Shown here: positions 47,101 to 57,900 of the stretch, in pieces
Position numbering within the stretch: the stretch's first letter is position 1
Layout: each line of letters starts with the position of its first letter
Origin: Acanthosepion esculentum
Lineage: Eukaryota > Mollusca > Cephalopoda > Sepiida > Sepiidae
Assembly (NCBI GenBank): GCA_964036315.1
Contig: OZ038485.1
Span: 75,374,460-75,438,459 of the forward strand
DNA: 64,000 nucleotides
Direction of reading: 5' to 3'
Position numbers and translations under genes: made by a program
Notes under the pieces: model-generated
What the model was told of the DNA's origin: nothing
The model's input: only the letters and a program-made list of their open reading frames with translations
The model's database searches: none

Positions 47101-50100
47101 TGAGAGACATTATTCAATTGTAATTCTTCCAATATCTTATATTTATGAGACATCAGTCATACCTTCAATCAAATGCAATTGAATCAATTCTATAGTCAAA
47201 TCTTGAATTCCCAGTTTATCAAATTTGCAGAAGCTACTAGCTTCTCTTAATCTGTGAAGGTATTGAATTGATTCATCTTGTTTCTGTTTAATTGACAGAA
47301 ATTTGGTTCTTTTCAGTATGACAAGTTTCTTTTTAATTCGTAAATTTTTATTTCTGAAATTTCAATGAAAGTCAAATTCTCCAATTACCATAACAGAAAT
47401 TTTCATTACATCTTCACAACCTGCTGAAGGTAGAAAGAGGTTAGTTATTTCATTTTTCTCCCCGTCCTTCTTTGCTGTCTTTCAATTTTTTAGTCCTAGC
47501 TTGAGCTGCAAAACAAATTCTGGTTCATCCAAGTGACTTAAACATCCTATCAGCAACTGTTCTACAACACGTGATCTGAAGTCAACCTTCCCTCATCTGA
47601 TTCTTTACTCTATACTTTATTTCTATAATCAACATATGCAAATTGAATTTTACCTATTTGCTAATCCCATCCTATTTCTACCTTCACAATGTGATTTTTC
47701 CCCATTTTGCATTAAACTAAGTACACAGAGCACCTAACTAAAAACCAAATTCTCATTCCTTTTTCCGCACATAATGAAATGTAATATTTGAAATTCACAG
47801 GATATATATTTGTCGGATGTCAATATTTCCGTCCATCATTTTAGGAGAGAGAATAAATAATCTATACAGATGCACAACAGGAAAAACTAACTTCCCCTTC
47901 ACAGGAGACTTGCTACAGCCAGGTCATAAGAATTTTATAGTTAATGATTTATGCCAAGCATACAATAGGAATTTTGCAACTATGTAGGTCTGGATAGTAA
48001 GGTATATAATCTCTAATCCTGGTTCATTCTCAGATTCATGTTGACCTCTTTCTATCTCAAAGTTGTTCCTTGGATTGTTCTTTTCATTTTGTTTATTTTG
48101 ATGCTTTCCACCAAAATGGACATCATACACTTTGTTTTAAACATATTGGCAATGTGATTTTCATTGTATATTTTTACTAAATGCTTTCCAACCAATTACA
48201 TGTGTTGTTCTTTCATATTCAATATGTTCTTTCTCTAATTTTATCATCTACCTTATAGCTGTATCCCTGGACATCTTCCAAATTCATCTTCATTTATTGT
48301 TTTATATATTATTTATGATTGTTTTCATAACAACTGAACATTACTTTCATTTTATTTCTGATTATTTTGCCCTGTTCAGATCATTTAATATTTATTGAAA
48401 TTCATCAGATATTAATACAATGTTGTCTGCAAGTTGTAGAGGATTAAAGTTCTTTCACCAATTCATTTTCCAGGATATACTTTCAAGGCATACGGTAAAT
48501 AATTTAACAAAATCATATTCCCTTAACTTACTTTTTTCCCCTGACAATCTTTATCTTATTTGTGCGTGTGTAGTTGAATCATTGCACTACTGTTATTGAA
48601 TATATTCTCTGTAACTTATATATACTTTTGGTAATATCCTGCTCTTATAAGGAGTTGAAAATATAGTCAAATATATTTATAGAGTTTAAAGCCTAAGTAA
48701 TTAGTCATATACCGATTTTTTTTCAGTCAGTTAATTTGTAGATTGTCTATTATTATGCAGATTTTAATAGTTGAGTTTCATCCAGAATGTGTATTAGATT
48801 GTAAGTACTTTTGGGAATAGTTTATACATGTTTGACAGCAATGTGATAGGATAATATTTGCCACAGTCTTTGTCTTATTCCTTATAAAGTAAAACCACTA
48901 CTCCAAGTTTAAAGTTTTAAAATAACATTTTTTTGTTGTTGCATACACTTGAGCAAATAGCTTCACTAATCTTTGCTGAGTTCTCCCCCTGCATCTTTCC
49001 AAAAAGCATTACTATGCCAACTTCACATTGTGCTTTTCCGGGTTTCATATTCAGAAGTGCAAGCACTAATTTGTTGTTACATCTTAAAGAACATCACTAC
49101 TCTCTGTTGGTGATACTTTTATTTTCAAAGTTCTATAATACTCTTCAACTACCCTTAACATCTTGTCCTTACATTTTTGTCTTAATAGAAGCATTTGTTG
49201 TTTACCAATGTGAGCTTCAGAGTGAGCTTGTTTCAAACTTATTACTTTTCTAACAGCTTCCTTTATTTTCTTTTTCATGATAATCATCCTTTTTCATATT
49301 CTTTTGCTGATTAAGTTTAATTCTACCTTTTCAATTTTATCTTCTCTTTCATCAGTTCTAGTGTTGATTGAATATATTTCCCTTTGTTATTACTATTTTC
49401 ATTTGTTTCCCTATTATCTCTGCTGTTTCCATACTTATAATTATCAATTTGCTATTCATGTTTATATTATTTCTGTTATTCCACTAAGTTTGAAATTGGT
49501 TCCTGAAATTTAGTGACATTATCTCCTGATCTTATTAGGATATTTTTTATTCTTAAGAATCATTTTGTTTCTCTTAATTATAAAGTCAAATTTGATTTTA
49601 CAAGTTAAAAAAAATTATAAAATTAAAATTCCTTTTTACCAATGTAAAAAAGTGTACAGTCAAATAGGTTGCTAAATAGCATCAATATAGTTTAACCAAC
49701 TTTAGCATTAAATATTTACAGAACACTAAATGAGATTTAGATTCATTAGTAATGTTTTGCAAGACAAACATATTAACCAAATACTCTGCCAGTAAAACAT
49801 GGAAAGAGTGAAATAATCCTTTATTTAAAATTGACAATTCTATCAAGTTTGCAATTTTATTTATAGTAATCATTATTAGAATTCTAATGAGATCATTTTG
49901 CTAGAAATCAGAATTAAAAGATACCTATTATATACCAACTTTTACAACTAAGCAACAATCCATACACAATTACTTTACAACTGCACATCTATTAATATTC
50001 TAAATTTATACTAATAGTGCACAATATTTTTGCATTTTCAATTTAATAGATTTCAAACTGAGAGAGAAAATTATTACAAATCTAAGTTATTGCCAAATCA

Positions 50101-50281
50101 GGTAAATTTGATGAATCACATTGGCTACTATTAAATAAGACTATAAGATATGTTTGTTGCAAATAGTTATCAGAAACTGAAAAGTGATTTTATGTAACTC
50201 CTTCCCAAACAGGTTAAACCAGGGCTCCAGACTAACATTTTACACCATCCTAGAGCTGTCTCCCCACAAAAAAACAACACC

Positions 50282-50317
<36 letters not shown>

Positions 50318-53300
50318 ATTCCTTCAGCTTCAATATAATTTATAATTGTTAATAGTATAATAAAACACCATTAACATTTTTAGGAAAAATTCAAAAATCT
50401 AAAATTTTGAAATATAAATATGTACAAAAAGAAATTGTACTGTAACTTTATAAAAATCAAAACCTTTTTTCTTAAAACATTTTGGCTAAATTAGCTTGGA
50501 ATCATTTTACACACCAATATTCTTATTAATTTTCATGCACAGAGTAATTTATACTTTAAGAATTGTCTTCTATGCATTCATTTTCTATATAAACAATATT
50601 AGCACAGTGCAACTAGTTAAAACAATTTTTAATTCTTTATCAAACAATTTTTATTTGCAATTAACTGATCTTGTTTTATGATTAAATTTTCTATAGTTTT
50701 GTTTTTTTTATTTAAATTCCCCCTTATAAGTAGAAAGTAGAATACATATTATTTAATGATTAATATGGTTAATTTGAATTTCGTACAAAAAAAATAAAAT
50801 ACAGCAAAAAATTCCCATTTTGTGTATCAAAGCAAAAATCACTTAGATTTAGATAATGATATTTTACATTTAGAGATAAGTACTTAAATTTAAGTCCAAT
50901 CTTTATTTAGGTTTCATTCACCAGTTTAAAAAGAAGTGATTAGGTTTTTGTTTGTGAGTGTGCGTCATTTATTAAAAGCTCATCACTACTGGTGAGAAAG
51001 AAATTTTATTTTGATATTTGAAGAAATTAGTTGCTTTTAGAATAAGTATTGGGTTGGCCAAAAAATCAGTTTGGCTTCTGTCAATAAACTTTAAGCACTC
51101 GAATAAGTAGCTAACTTTAATCCATCCCTTGCACCTGTTAGATACTTGATAGTTTGAGATGAACTTGTGATAAGACAGGTTCACTCTGAAAATGGGGAAT
51201 GAGCATTATCAATACCTTATGTTTATTTGGAGGTGGGGTGGGGGGGTGAGAAAGTGGTAGAAACCTGCAGAAAGATATGTGCTGTTTACAGAGAGGGTAC
51301 TATTATTGAGTATGTGCCAGAAGTGGTTTTCAAGTAGGAAATCTTTTGGTTCAAAATGTACCTTGCTGGCCAACTGAGATTGACAATAAAAATGGAGTTA
51401 GTTGACACCAACCCCCATTATATGACCAGTATGATCACAGATATTCTCCAAATATCTAAAATGAGTGTTGAAAACTATCTGCATCAACTCAAGTTATGTC
51501 AGCAGTTCAATGTTCGGGTACCACATCAAATGGAGGGGATTGGAACCTTTGGAGTGAACCTTTCACAAGCTTCTACCCACAGACAAGACCATCAATTTGG
51601 ATGTCTACTGTGACCAGCTGGACAAATGAACACAGCAATCCACCAGAAGCACCCAGCACTTGCAAATCTTTCATCACAACAATGCCAAACCAAACATTTC
51701 TTTACAAAAGTTACAGGGGCTTGGCTGGGAAGTTTTACTGCACCCTCTATATTCACCCAACCTTGTGCCATCAGATTTCCAACTGTTTGTGTCTTCATAA
51801 TTTATTTAAGGGACAGACCTTCAATTTTGAAGAGGGGATAAAAATTCACCTGGAAGAGTTTTTAACTAGTAAAGACAGGAAATTCTTTGAGCAGGGAATA
51901 ATGGATCTACCCACAAGATGGCAAAAGATATTGGAACAAAACAGTAATATCACCAATTGAATAAATAATTGCATTTAAAAAAAATTTTTTTAGGTGGGGG
52001 GGGAAAAAAAAAAAAAATTAATTGAAGTTAAAATTGATGAAACTGATATACTAACACAAGCTAACAATAGTTACCTTTAGGACAGCAGACAAATTCTACA
52101 CCACTGAAGTGACCAGGCTCTTGACAAGGCCACAGCATAGCGAAACTCTGTGTAGTCATTCCACGGGCAGAACACTTGCTCATAGCAGTTTCATTACATT
52201 GGTCAAACTCATTGCAAACACGAGGATCATGATAGTGGTCAAATATACAGTGTTCAGGCACCAACAAGGCCTCACTCTGGAAGGGACCCACTAAAACAGA
52301 AAAGAAATAAAACAAAATTAACTATCAAAGGAGACTATTCACCCCAGAACAGAAATTAATTTAACTATTTGGTGTTTAAAGTCTTATGTGCGGTGTCATT
52401 TCAGAACATGGGTGATCATGGCTCTCCACAACTTCCTGTATTTTGTTGCTCTTTACCATTCCTCTTCATCCTTGTTCTGCCATCCATTCACCAAACTCAT
52501 TAGGTAGGTTACTCAGTTTTCCCAGTTTTTCTTACTCTCAATAAGAACTTGGGAAACAGATTCTCCAGGACCACTTTCCTCAGTGGATATCCAAAAACTT
52601 TCAACTGTCACTGACTAGTTCCCATTTTCTTTAAAACTTCCTCATTACTCACATGTTCTATCTCAGAACTTGGTTGGTAGAAGTAAATCTATCACTTCAA
52701 GTCTTCGTCCATGAAAATATTTACTGTCACACAGATATTACATAATAGCTCAGAACACTTGTTTCTAATAAAAATTTTCTATTGCTCCTGAAAGCATTTT
52801 TCACCTTTGTCTTCAGATTTCACATTTTCCATTGTCTTCTTATACTACCTAGAAATTTAAGCCTGTATCTGCTTGATTTTAACATTAGCAATACACAGCT
52901 CACATCTTAGGCTGTCTTTTTTATTGATTATCATGTATTGTGTCTTCTTACAATTAATAATCCTTTCTTCTAGCTTCTCTTTATTATCTTTTCCACGAGT
53001 CTGCCATCAACACTGTCACCCATGTATCTTATGTTAAGATTATGTCCACTAGTAAGTTTTCTAGCCCAGTAATAGAATTAGAAAGCAAATTTAGGAAAAA
53101 AAAAAAAAAATTACAATGTGCTGGAATTTGCACCCACAAATTTTCTTATTTTAAATATTACTAAAAGTAACAGACAAGTGACAATAAAAACAAAAGAGAA
53201 AGTCAATGAATAGCTTCAGTTTTGAAAAGGGTTACAAATTTAAAAGTACACTTTAAAACTTAACATACCTAAACAACGGAATGGTCTGACAGAGTGGTTG

Positions 53301-54997
53301 CCGTGTTTGTGACAATGTGTAACATTAAATCCACACCAATTTGGAATGGTTACTTTGAAGGTGGCTTGCAATACATTGGTAATGTCATGATCGGGATACA
53401 ACTGAAAAGAAAAAAAACATGCACGTTAACAAAACAAAGGCAGAACCAAAACAATGCAAAAATCATTTATATGAAATTCCTCTGAAGAGACAAAGATATT
53501 CATATTATTAATAAAATATCAGTTTTTGTATTATGAAAAAGAACTGAAAAGTCATTGTCCCAGCTGAAAAACTTGGGTCAGATTTTTTTAAAGTAAGTTT
53601 GGTTGATAACTTTTCAGCACCCCCCTTATAGCTATTATTCAAAGCCTTAAAGTAATCTTGATGAAACACAAATTTAGCCAATTTTTCAACAATTCTTACA
53701 ACTACAAGGAGATACACACACAAAAATGTTCTTATACTTTTAGCATCAGGATACAGATACTTGAAATTGTTTAATACAAGAATATATACCAAGAGTTTTT
53801 AGCAACATTCTTAATATCAACAACTTTTTTATAACTTTAATAAAACTCATTTGCTAATCATGAATTGCATTCAGTCTTCAGAAATAAAAAAAAAAAAGAA
53901 AAATAATTAGCAGGCTGCATGGAATGAAGTATCATGATATAATTAGAAAATCTTATTTTAGAAATAAGTTACCTATTATGTTACGCCAGCAAATTAAAAT
54001 AAAAAATAAAAGTAAGCAACCTATATATTCTTGAGGTTAGTTTCTGTATATATTTTTTTTTCATTTCATTGACAGCAATAGTATTCTAACCAATTTAATT
54101 AAAAAAAAAAAAAAAAGCTAAAAGGTTATCCAAAATGAAAATTATTTAAAGCTGGATCTGTGCTGTAATAAACTGAGTTTATGCCTCAACTTAAAACAAT
54201 CATGATTGAGGTACTTTACAAATTACAAGTATCAGTGTGATATGTTTTGCCAAATTTATTTTTAAAAAAAAAGAAAAAAAAAGCTGACTTTCTAATCATG
54301 CAGTAAAGTATACCAAGCAAGTTTTTTTAATTAAATAGTACAAATTTCCTAATTAATAATTCAAGTTGTGGTGCTGTACATGTACATATGTCCTAAAAGA
54401 AGTTATAATTGGGGAAATTATCTTAACTATCGCTATAGGTAGACTGTTGTTAAATAAGAAAACCATTTTAAATAATCTTGACAATTTATAAGTAAATCTA
54501 TTTAACAAAAGAGGTAGTTAATTTTTATATTACTATTGAAATATTTATTCTCAAATATGTAAATGACAGGATAATTCATTTTACAAAAAATTTAAGTTTT
54601 TAATTGTAAACTAATATAAAAACTGAGAAAAAAAGTAATTCTGTGAGTTTGTATGAAAAAGAACTGCTTCAGTTTGTTTTATGTACCTCAATAGAATTCA
54701 AAGCAACTTTATGATCATATACTTTAAATACTTTTTATTATAACAAAACAAAAACAATTAGTTACTGTTTATAAAATTGTAAATGTCTGACAAAAGAAAT
54801 AAATATAGATAAAGATTAATAAAACTTACCTTTTTGCAGTATTTAAGGATTTCTTCAGGCTCTTTAACACAGCTCTTAGAAGAATCATCATCAGCTACCC
54901 ACCCACTAGGGACTCTATGCATTGCAGGCTTATTACAGATAAAGGCCACCATAGGCTCAAATTTTCTCGAATTCACTTCCATGCTAGCAGCTACAAA
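37937..54997 (-). CDS. APP: APP-family amyloid precursor-like protein, ten visible exons
   Basis: A type I membrane glycoprotein of the APP/APPL family. Exons in gene order are 54997-54830, 53401-53269, 52290-52075, 43000-42798, 42345-42250, 41858-41700, 40129-39901, 39701-39573, 39179-38974 and 38191-37937. They join in phase to 597 residues plus stop. The order is E1 growth-factor-like domain, E1 copper-binding-like domain, ~29-residue linker, E2, acidic/Pro juxtamembrane region, TM helix with LGIAIGG, and a tail with VEVD, SPEER and GYENPTYKYFE. In the family this protein serves adhesion, synaptic and trafficking roles and is processed by secretases. The signal-peptide exon is not found. 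No Kunitz exon and no Glu/Asp-rich exon are recognised in the 9-kb intron between E1 and E2. Identity is certain at family level. Confidence 0.96.
38974..39179 (-). CDS. APP: APP exon: juxtamembrane region preceding the TM exon
   Basis: Starts mid-codon (two bases) after TTTTTAG and ends in phase 0 at …GCAGAAGAT|GTAAGC. It encodes AVTGTADKVKPTEARPEQQ, then an acidic stretch with SETFEDE, and ends QHQPLIAED. The final AED, continued by V of the next exon, matches the AEDV of the human Abeta centre, but the upstream Abeta-like residues are not conserved. A second in-frame AG six bases into the exon (CTGCAG|TAAC) allows a two-codon shorter start. Confidence 0.93.
39573..39701 (-). CDS. APP: APP exon: end of E2 and start of juxtamembrane stem
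   Basis: 129 bases: two bases completing an Asp codon, 42 codons, one base of an Ala codon. It encodes KFMAKYKDINANSMKLLLRQ and then a Pro/Thr/Glu stem ending YSEEDE. The downstream donor is GC (AAG|GCATGT), not GT; phase requires this boundary, making the intron GC-AG. Confidence 0.93.
39901..40129 (-). CDS. APP: APP exon: E2 core, C-terminal half
   Basis: 229 bases, phase 0 in and one base out (ATTG|GTAATT). It encodes 76 residues beginning KSKIEKAATAYIKVEEKDK. HTYNHFQHLR matches human HTLKHFEHVR, keeping the two His that sit in the E2 metal site. It ends IEKQVRPNI. Confidence 0.96.
40800..40975. mobile_element. Foldback MITE-like element, 72-bp arms
   Basis: Arms 40800-40871 and 40904-40975 are reverse complements with one mismatch seen, around a 32-base spacer. 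It is GC-richer than its surroundings (ACAACGGCCGAAACGTTGT) and inserted in an APP intron. On the minus strand the left arm reads CTGAAGA-A-GGCCG…CGGCC-GAAAC, a hammerhead-like arrangement. No transposase; family not identified. Confidence 0.85.
41580..41676. mobile_element. Short MITE-like repeat with imperfect inverted ends
   Basis: Left GTGGTGAAAAGTTCTGAGC and right GCTGAACTTTTCAGCACCC are imperfect inverse copies around a poly-A run. Similar ends occur at 53540-53627 and, as one half, at 57960-58010. Confidence 0.6.
41700..41858 (-). CDS. APP: APP exon: E2 core
   Basis: 159 bases, phase 0 in and out, donor AAA|GTGAGT and acceptor TTTCTAG. It encodes 53 residues from RYQRIYRAYEQE through LVNTHQQHIQSWLNNRK to LLAKSPK. 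The VNTH aligns with human VETH, whose His is an E2 metal ligand. Confidence 0.97.
42250..42345 (-). CDS. APP: APP exon: E2, short helix exon
   Basis: 96 bases, 32 codons, phase 0 in and out. It begins MMKDWKAARNSV, aligned with human VMREWEEAE, and ends ALELNKELTE. Donor GAG|GTGATA, acceptor TGTTACAG. Confidence 0.97.
42798..43000 (-). CDS. APP: APP exon: inter-domain linker and start of E2
   Basis: 203 bases with AAG|GTAAAA donor. It starts with two bases completing a codon, then 67 codons: a linker (QAPETEKSTEAPKSSPPTAG), then DDYTAYLKG and the first E2 helix (EHERFKAAEKIMQKYQHER). An alternative acceptor TTGCAG 15 bases upstream (exon start 43015) is also in frame and would add SLIP-type residues. 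Either acceptor joins the copper-domain exon in phase. Confidence 0.93.
43943..47675 (-). mobile_element. Gypsy-type LTR retrotransposon, degraded, with short LTRs
   Basis: The two ends are similar ~120-bp direct repeats: 43943-44062 (3' LTR on the minus strand) and 47558-47675 (5' LTR), each ending GTAGAACA. Between them, minus-strand translation with stops shows a CX2C zinc knuckle (KYCKYEHE…CLHCRSKNHFRSVC, ~46950), a protease-like VDMQSKVAVIPRNFWKQI (~46790) and RT entry LPGSSKWASLQNSDGNLR (~46350). RNase H follows (EINYSNIEKEALVWSTD, LDHKPLEFLF, ~45560-45440), then a decayed integrase and an acidic tail. A purine run lies next to the 3' LTR. It sits in an APP intron on the same strand. 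No target duplication is verified. Confidence 0.85.
45109..45174. repeat. Exact 25-bp-arm hairpin inside the Gypsy relic
   Basis: Arms 45109-45133 and 45150-45174 (containing GGTGGAGTAATTGTTC) are exact complements around a 16-base spacer. It looks like a local inverted duplication in the decayed pol region. Confidence 0.85.
47900..49290 (-). pseudogene. RTE-like LINE fragment, reverse transcriptase
   Basis: Minus-strand translation with stops gives VEEYYRTLKIKVSP (~49120), ALLNMKPGKAQ-like (~49040) and KLFTVCLESIFWKMNW (~48490). LADNIVLISDEFQ, the YADD box (~48430), is followed by LNDLNRA and MNLEDVQGYSYKVDDKI (~48270). The order is that of RTE-type RT. Dead by stops. Lies in an APP intron on the same strand. 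Confidence 0.75.
49291..51040. other. APP intron sequence without recognised exons
   Basis: AT-rich; includes (AC)n at about 50284-50314. No Glu/Asp-rich or Kunitz-like exon was seen on the minus strand. Confidence 0.55.
50284..50314. repeat. (AC)n microsatellite
   Basis: About 15 AC units. Confidence 0.95.
51043..51965 (+). pseudogene. Mariner transposon relic with internal deletion
   Basis: Begins with TTGGGTTGGCCAAAAAATCA, a typical mariner terminal sequence. The transposase is in fragments: LVDTNPHYMTSMITDILQIS and ENYLHQLKLCQQFNVRVPHQ (N-terminal HTH region). A jump follows to a frame giving VYCDQLDK, then HHNNAKPN in place of HHDNARPH, and LYSPNLVPSD in place of YSPDLAPSD. The end is FLTSKDRKFFEQGIMDLP and RWQKILEQN. 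The central part with the first catalytic Asp is deleted and two other key positions are changed. The right terminal repeat is not evident. It lies antisense in an APP intron. Confidence 0.85.
52075..52290 (-). CDS. APP: APP exon: E1 copper-binding-like subdomain
   Basis: 216 bases: two bases, 71 codons, one base (AAAG|GTAACT). It begins GPFQSEALLVPEHC and ends FSGVEFVCCPK, matching human GEFVSDALLVPDKC…FRGVEFVCCP. All six family cysteines are kept, plus an extra Cys. The human copper ligands His147, His151 and Tyr168 align with Phe, Asn and Phe; Met170 is kept. CNETAMSK carries an N-glycosylation sequon. Confidence 0.97.
52380..53060 (-). pseudogene. RTE-like LINE 3' fragment
   Basis: Minus-strand translation with stops gives HVSNEEVLKKMGT, then LRKVVLENLF, MDGRTRMKRN and a LWRAMI-like end (GAGAGCCATGATCACCCATG). 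This is the conserved C-terminal block of RTE-type LINEs, also seen at 19890-20460 on the plus strand. Sits in the intron between the second and third visible APP exons. Confidence 0.7.
53269..53401 (-). CDS. APP: APP exon: end of E1 growth-factor-like subdomain
   Basis: 133 bases, phase 0 in, one base out (TTTAG|GTATGT). It encodes LYPDHDITNVLQATFKVTIP, then NWCGFNVTHCHKHGNHS and RPFRCL, aligned with human [23 protein letters not shown]…IPYRCL. The basic heparin-binding loop of human APP is replaced by a His-rich loop with two N-glycosylation sequons (NVT, NHS). Confidence 0.97.
53540..53627. repeat. Second copy of the 41.6-kb MITE-like repeat
   Basis: Left ACTGAAAAGTCATTGTCCCAG and right AACTTTTCAGCACCC are related to the 41580-41676 ends. 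Confidence 0.5.
54830..54997 (-). CDS. APP: APP exon: first visible, E1 growth-factor-like subdomain
   Basis: 168 bases, 56 codons, phase 0 in (CTCTTTTACAG) and out (AAG|GTAAGT). It encodes FVAASMEVNSRKFEPMVAFI, then CNKPAMHRVPSGWVADDDSS and KSCVKEPEEILKYCKK. This aligns with human AEPQIAMFCGRLNMHMN…CIDTKEGILQYCQE. The signal peptide would be encoded by an exon further upstream on the minus strand ending in phase 0. None was found in 55.0-64.0 kb. Confidence 0.95.
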
Positions 54998-57900
54998 CTG
55001 TAAAAGAGAAAAATTTATATAAGTGAAAAAATTTATTTATAATCTAAAAAAAAAAAAAATGAATTAACACATAACCTTATAGTGCCATTTTAATATTTAA
55101 CATTTACACATATAAATGATACAAAAAAAAAACAAAAACAGAGGCTGATCATTAGATCTTAAAATTATATTATGCTATTTTAAAAATTTTTATTTTCCAT
55201 ATTTTCTAAAAGATAGCAAGTGTAGGAGAAAAGTCCAATCCACCAAAAAAATGCACTTCCCATTTATGAAGTCCCACCATAGAAATTTAAACAAACAGGG
55301 AAAAAAAGAAAACAAAAAGAGAAAATCTGGATTTGCAAATATAATCCAGCCAGGTTTTTAACAGCTGCTGAAGTTTAAATCAATTTAACTTGTAGGTATG
55401 TCCAAATTACAGCCTGTGGTCAAATTTCATATAGCCCACATCCTCTCTCATAGAATGTATCCCTTATGACTCACCAGTATTGTCAATCGGAGCATGTAAA
55501 GTACACACCCAAGAAATACAATTTCATGTTTTACCAAAAGATGGCAGAAGCACTGTGTGGCCACCCTCTGGCAGTGTGATCCTGACCTAGACCTTTCCCA
55601 GTCAATTTCTAAAATCACTGTCTTTGAACCAGATTTGGCCTACATACTGCAGTCCAGATCTCGGTATCACCCTTCACATTAGTGCAGGCAAGTTATTTGT
55701 TTTGGTCATTTGAGATGAATAAATTCTAAAATCTTAGTGAATTGAATTTGTTTTATGTTGGTCAAAATCAGTTATAAATATATTTGGACACTTGGACTCA
55801 AGTCACATTGTTTTCTACTTAAGATGAATGTTGGTGTTATGTTCCTATTCATGTTTTTAATTTAAAAGTTTACAAACAACATTAATTACCAATAATATAT
55901 AATGTTTAAGATTAACCTGAGATATAGCTTCCTGGAAGTTCTTTTTTCTCAGACATATTTTACTTTATTTTATATGGGCTTCAGATATGATAGACTGAGT
56001 GATTTTGGTAAAACCTGTTTAAATTTATTCATCATCCATGTGGGGGGGGGGGGATGAAAATATGCCACTTCAATAAAATTTTCATAAGCTAGTTCATTTT
56101 CATTTAATTTTAATGATTCAAAGAATGCCAAACAGAATGGTTGACCTTCATATATATTCACCCCCATCAAATCTGGACCTCCTTGGAAAATGTTTAAAGG
56201 ACACCCCTGATCTAGAGTAATGTACGACACAAAAATGAGATTATGTCTGAATTTTACAGACATCAACATTTTAAAAATTTAAATGATTAAACTATTATTA
56301 TTTTTAACAAGCTTATAGAATTTATATTCAAGTCATTTAAAATTACACTAAGATATTTGAGATATTTTATATAATTCTTAGTAATTTTCAAAAATAGGTA
56401 ATTTAAGTTTAATAAGTGCAGTTTACTAATAGTAGATATACAAGTTATTATTAAAGTCATGTTTTATGGTCCAAGGTTATTTGACAATGTAAATGCTAAA
56501 TATCATTTAGAGAGATTCACAGATAATTTTGTCCATTTTAAGATCTATAAAAATAATATTTATTCAAAAGTTAATGGTTAATTGTTTGATACCATCAAAA
56601 GACTAGCTAAAAAAAAAAAAAAAGGTCAAAACATTTATGCTATTTTTTTTTTAAGGATCAGACTTGTCTTGGCACGGAAGATTGTACCTTGATTTGGCGT
56701 GTTCATATAACAGATAGAAAAAATCTATTAAGTTCAAGAGCCTATAAAAATTTAATAAACTTAGTCTGTAGTAGCGAAAGAAAACCTGTTAAATAGCAAG
56801 AAATGGAGATCAAGAATCTCCAATCTTTCAGTAAATTGTCACCAGTCTGATATACCTACATTATGCATAACAAAAATTAAAAACAAAAATGAGAGGGAAT
56901 AGTCTCTTCAATGCATACACAAATGATTATGAAAATGTTCGGTTATCAATTCATCATACCCTATATACATGCACACACATAGTTCTGAAAAAGGAAGCTC
57001 CTCAAAAGGTTTGATTACAGCATTATAAAAATGCAGATTGCTAGTGCTGCTACGGTAATGAAGAACAATAAAATATATCTGAAAGATCTTTGTAAACTCA
57101 AGCCCACAACCAAAACAAATTCCTTTCAACAGACAAAAAAAATTCAACATATTACAGTTGTCCTTTATCATGGACATATTATGTAAAATAAACTATTTGG
57201 AATAGAGAAAGATAAAGCCACATGTTAAGTAGAAACAGAAGCATGAATTAAAAACACTGGATCATTGTGAGCTTATTAATGAATTCATTACAAGCTAAAC
57301 TAAAAAGCTATGTAATTAGATACATTTATACTCTATATCAGTACAAAGTTGTGCAGATAGAAGCAACAGTTGCATAGTTCAAATGTTTTAATAATATTTA
57401 CTTTTTACTGCACAAATTTTTTTTCTTAAAGATTATGCTTTTTTTTTTTTAATTGAAAAAAAAAAAAAAAAAAAAAAAACAGTGGTGAATTGTTTTGTTT
57501 TTTTAAATACTCTATAAAAAAGTTTAACAGTGAAATAATTTACACATTAAGAAAACAAATTCTGAGTACAGTATGAGGATAATTATAATTAAAAAGAATA
57601 AAAGTGGAATGAATGTTAACAGAGGGTTTAAATAAGTCTGATAAATGTAAAAGATGAACTAGGCTTATGTAAGCAGCTACCATGTGATTAATCAGACAAG
57701 TTTAAAAGATTACATTTTTTTTAAATCTTTCCCAAATATACAAAAATAAAAGACAATGAAAAGGATTAGTAATAATATAAAAAAAAAAAAAAAAAAAAAA
57801 AAATCACTAAAAAGATGTACATTTGATACATGAAAAAGAAACTAAGAACATGTATAAAAAAAAAAAAAGTCATTACAGAAAATGTCATGTCATGCAACCA

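Noticed and set aside
47924..48130. APP linker exon (EKNNPRNNFEIERGQHESENE)
   Set aside because: Falls at the C-terminal side of the RTE-like RT block in the same orientation and lacks matching splice phases.
55970..56269. 99-residue minus frame as a gene
   Set aside because: No recognisable motif, contains a C/G homopolymer-derived PPPP segment and no splice or promoter context; left as unknown.
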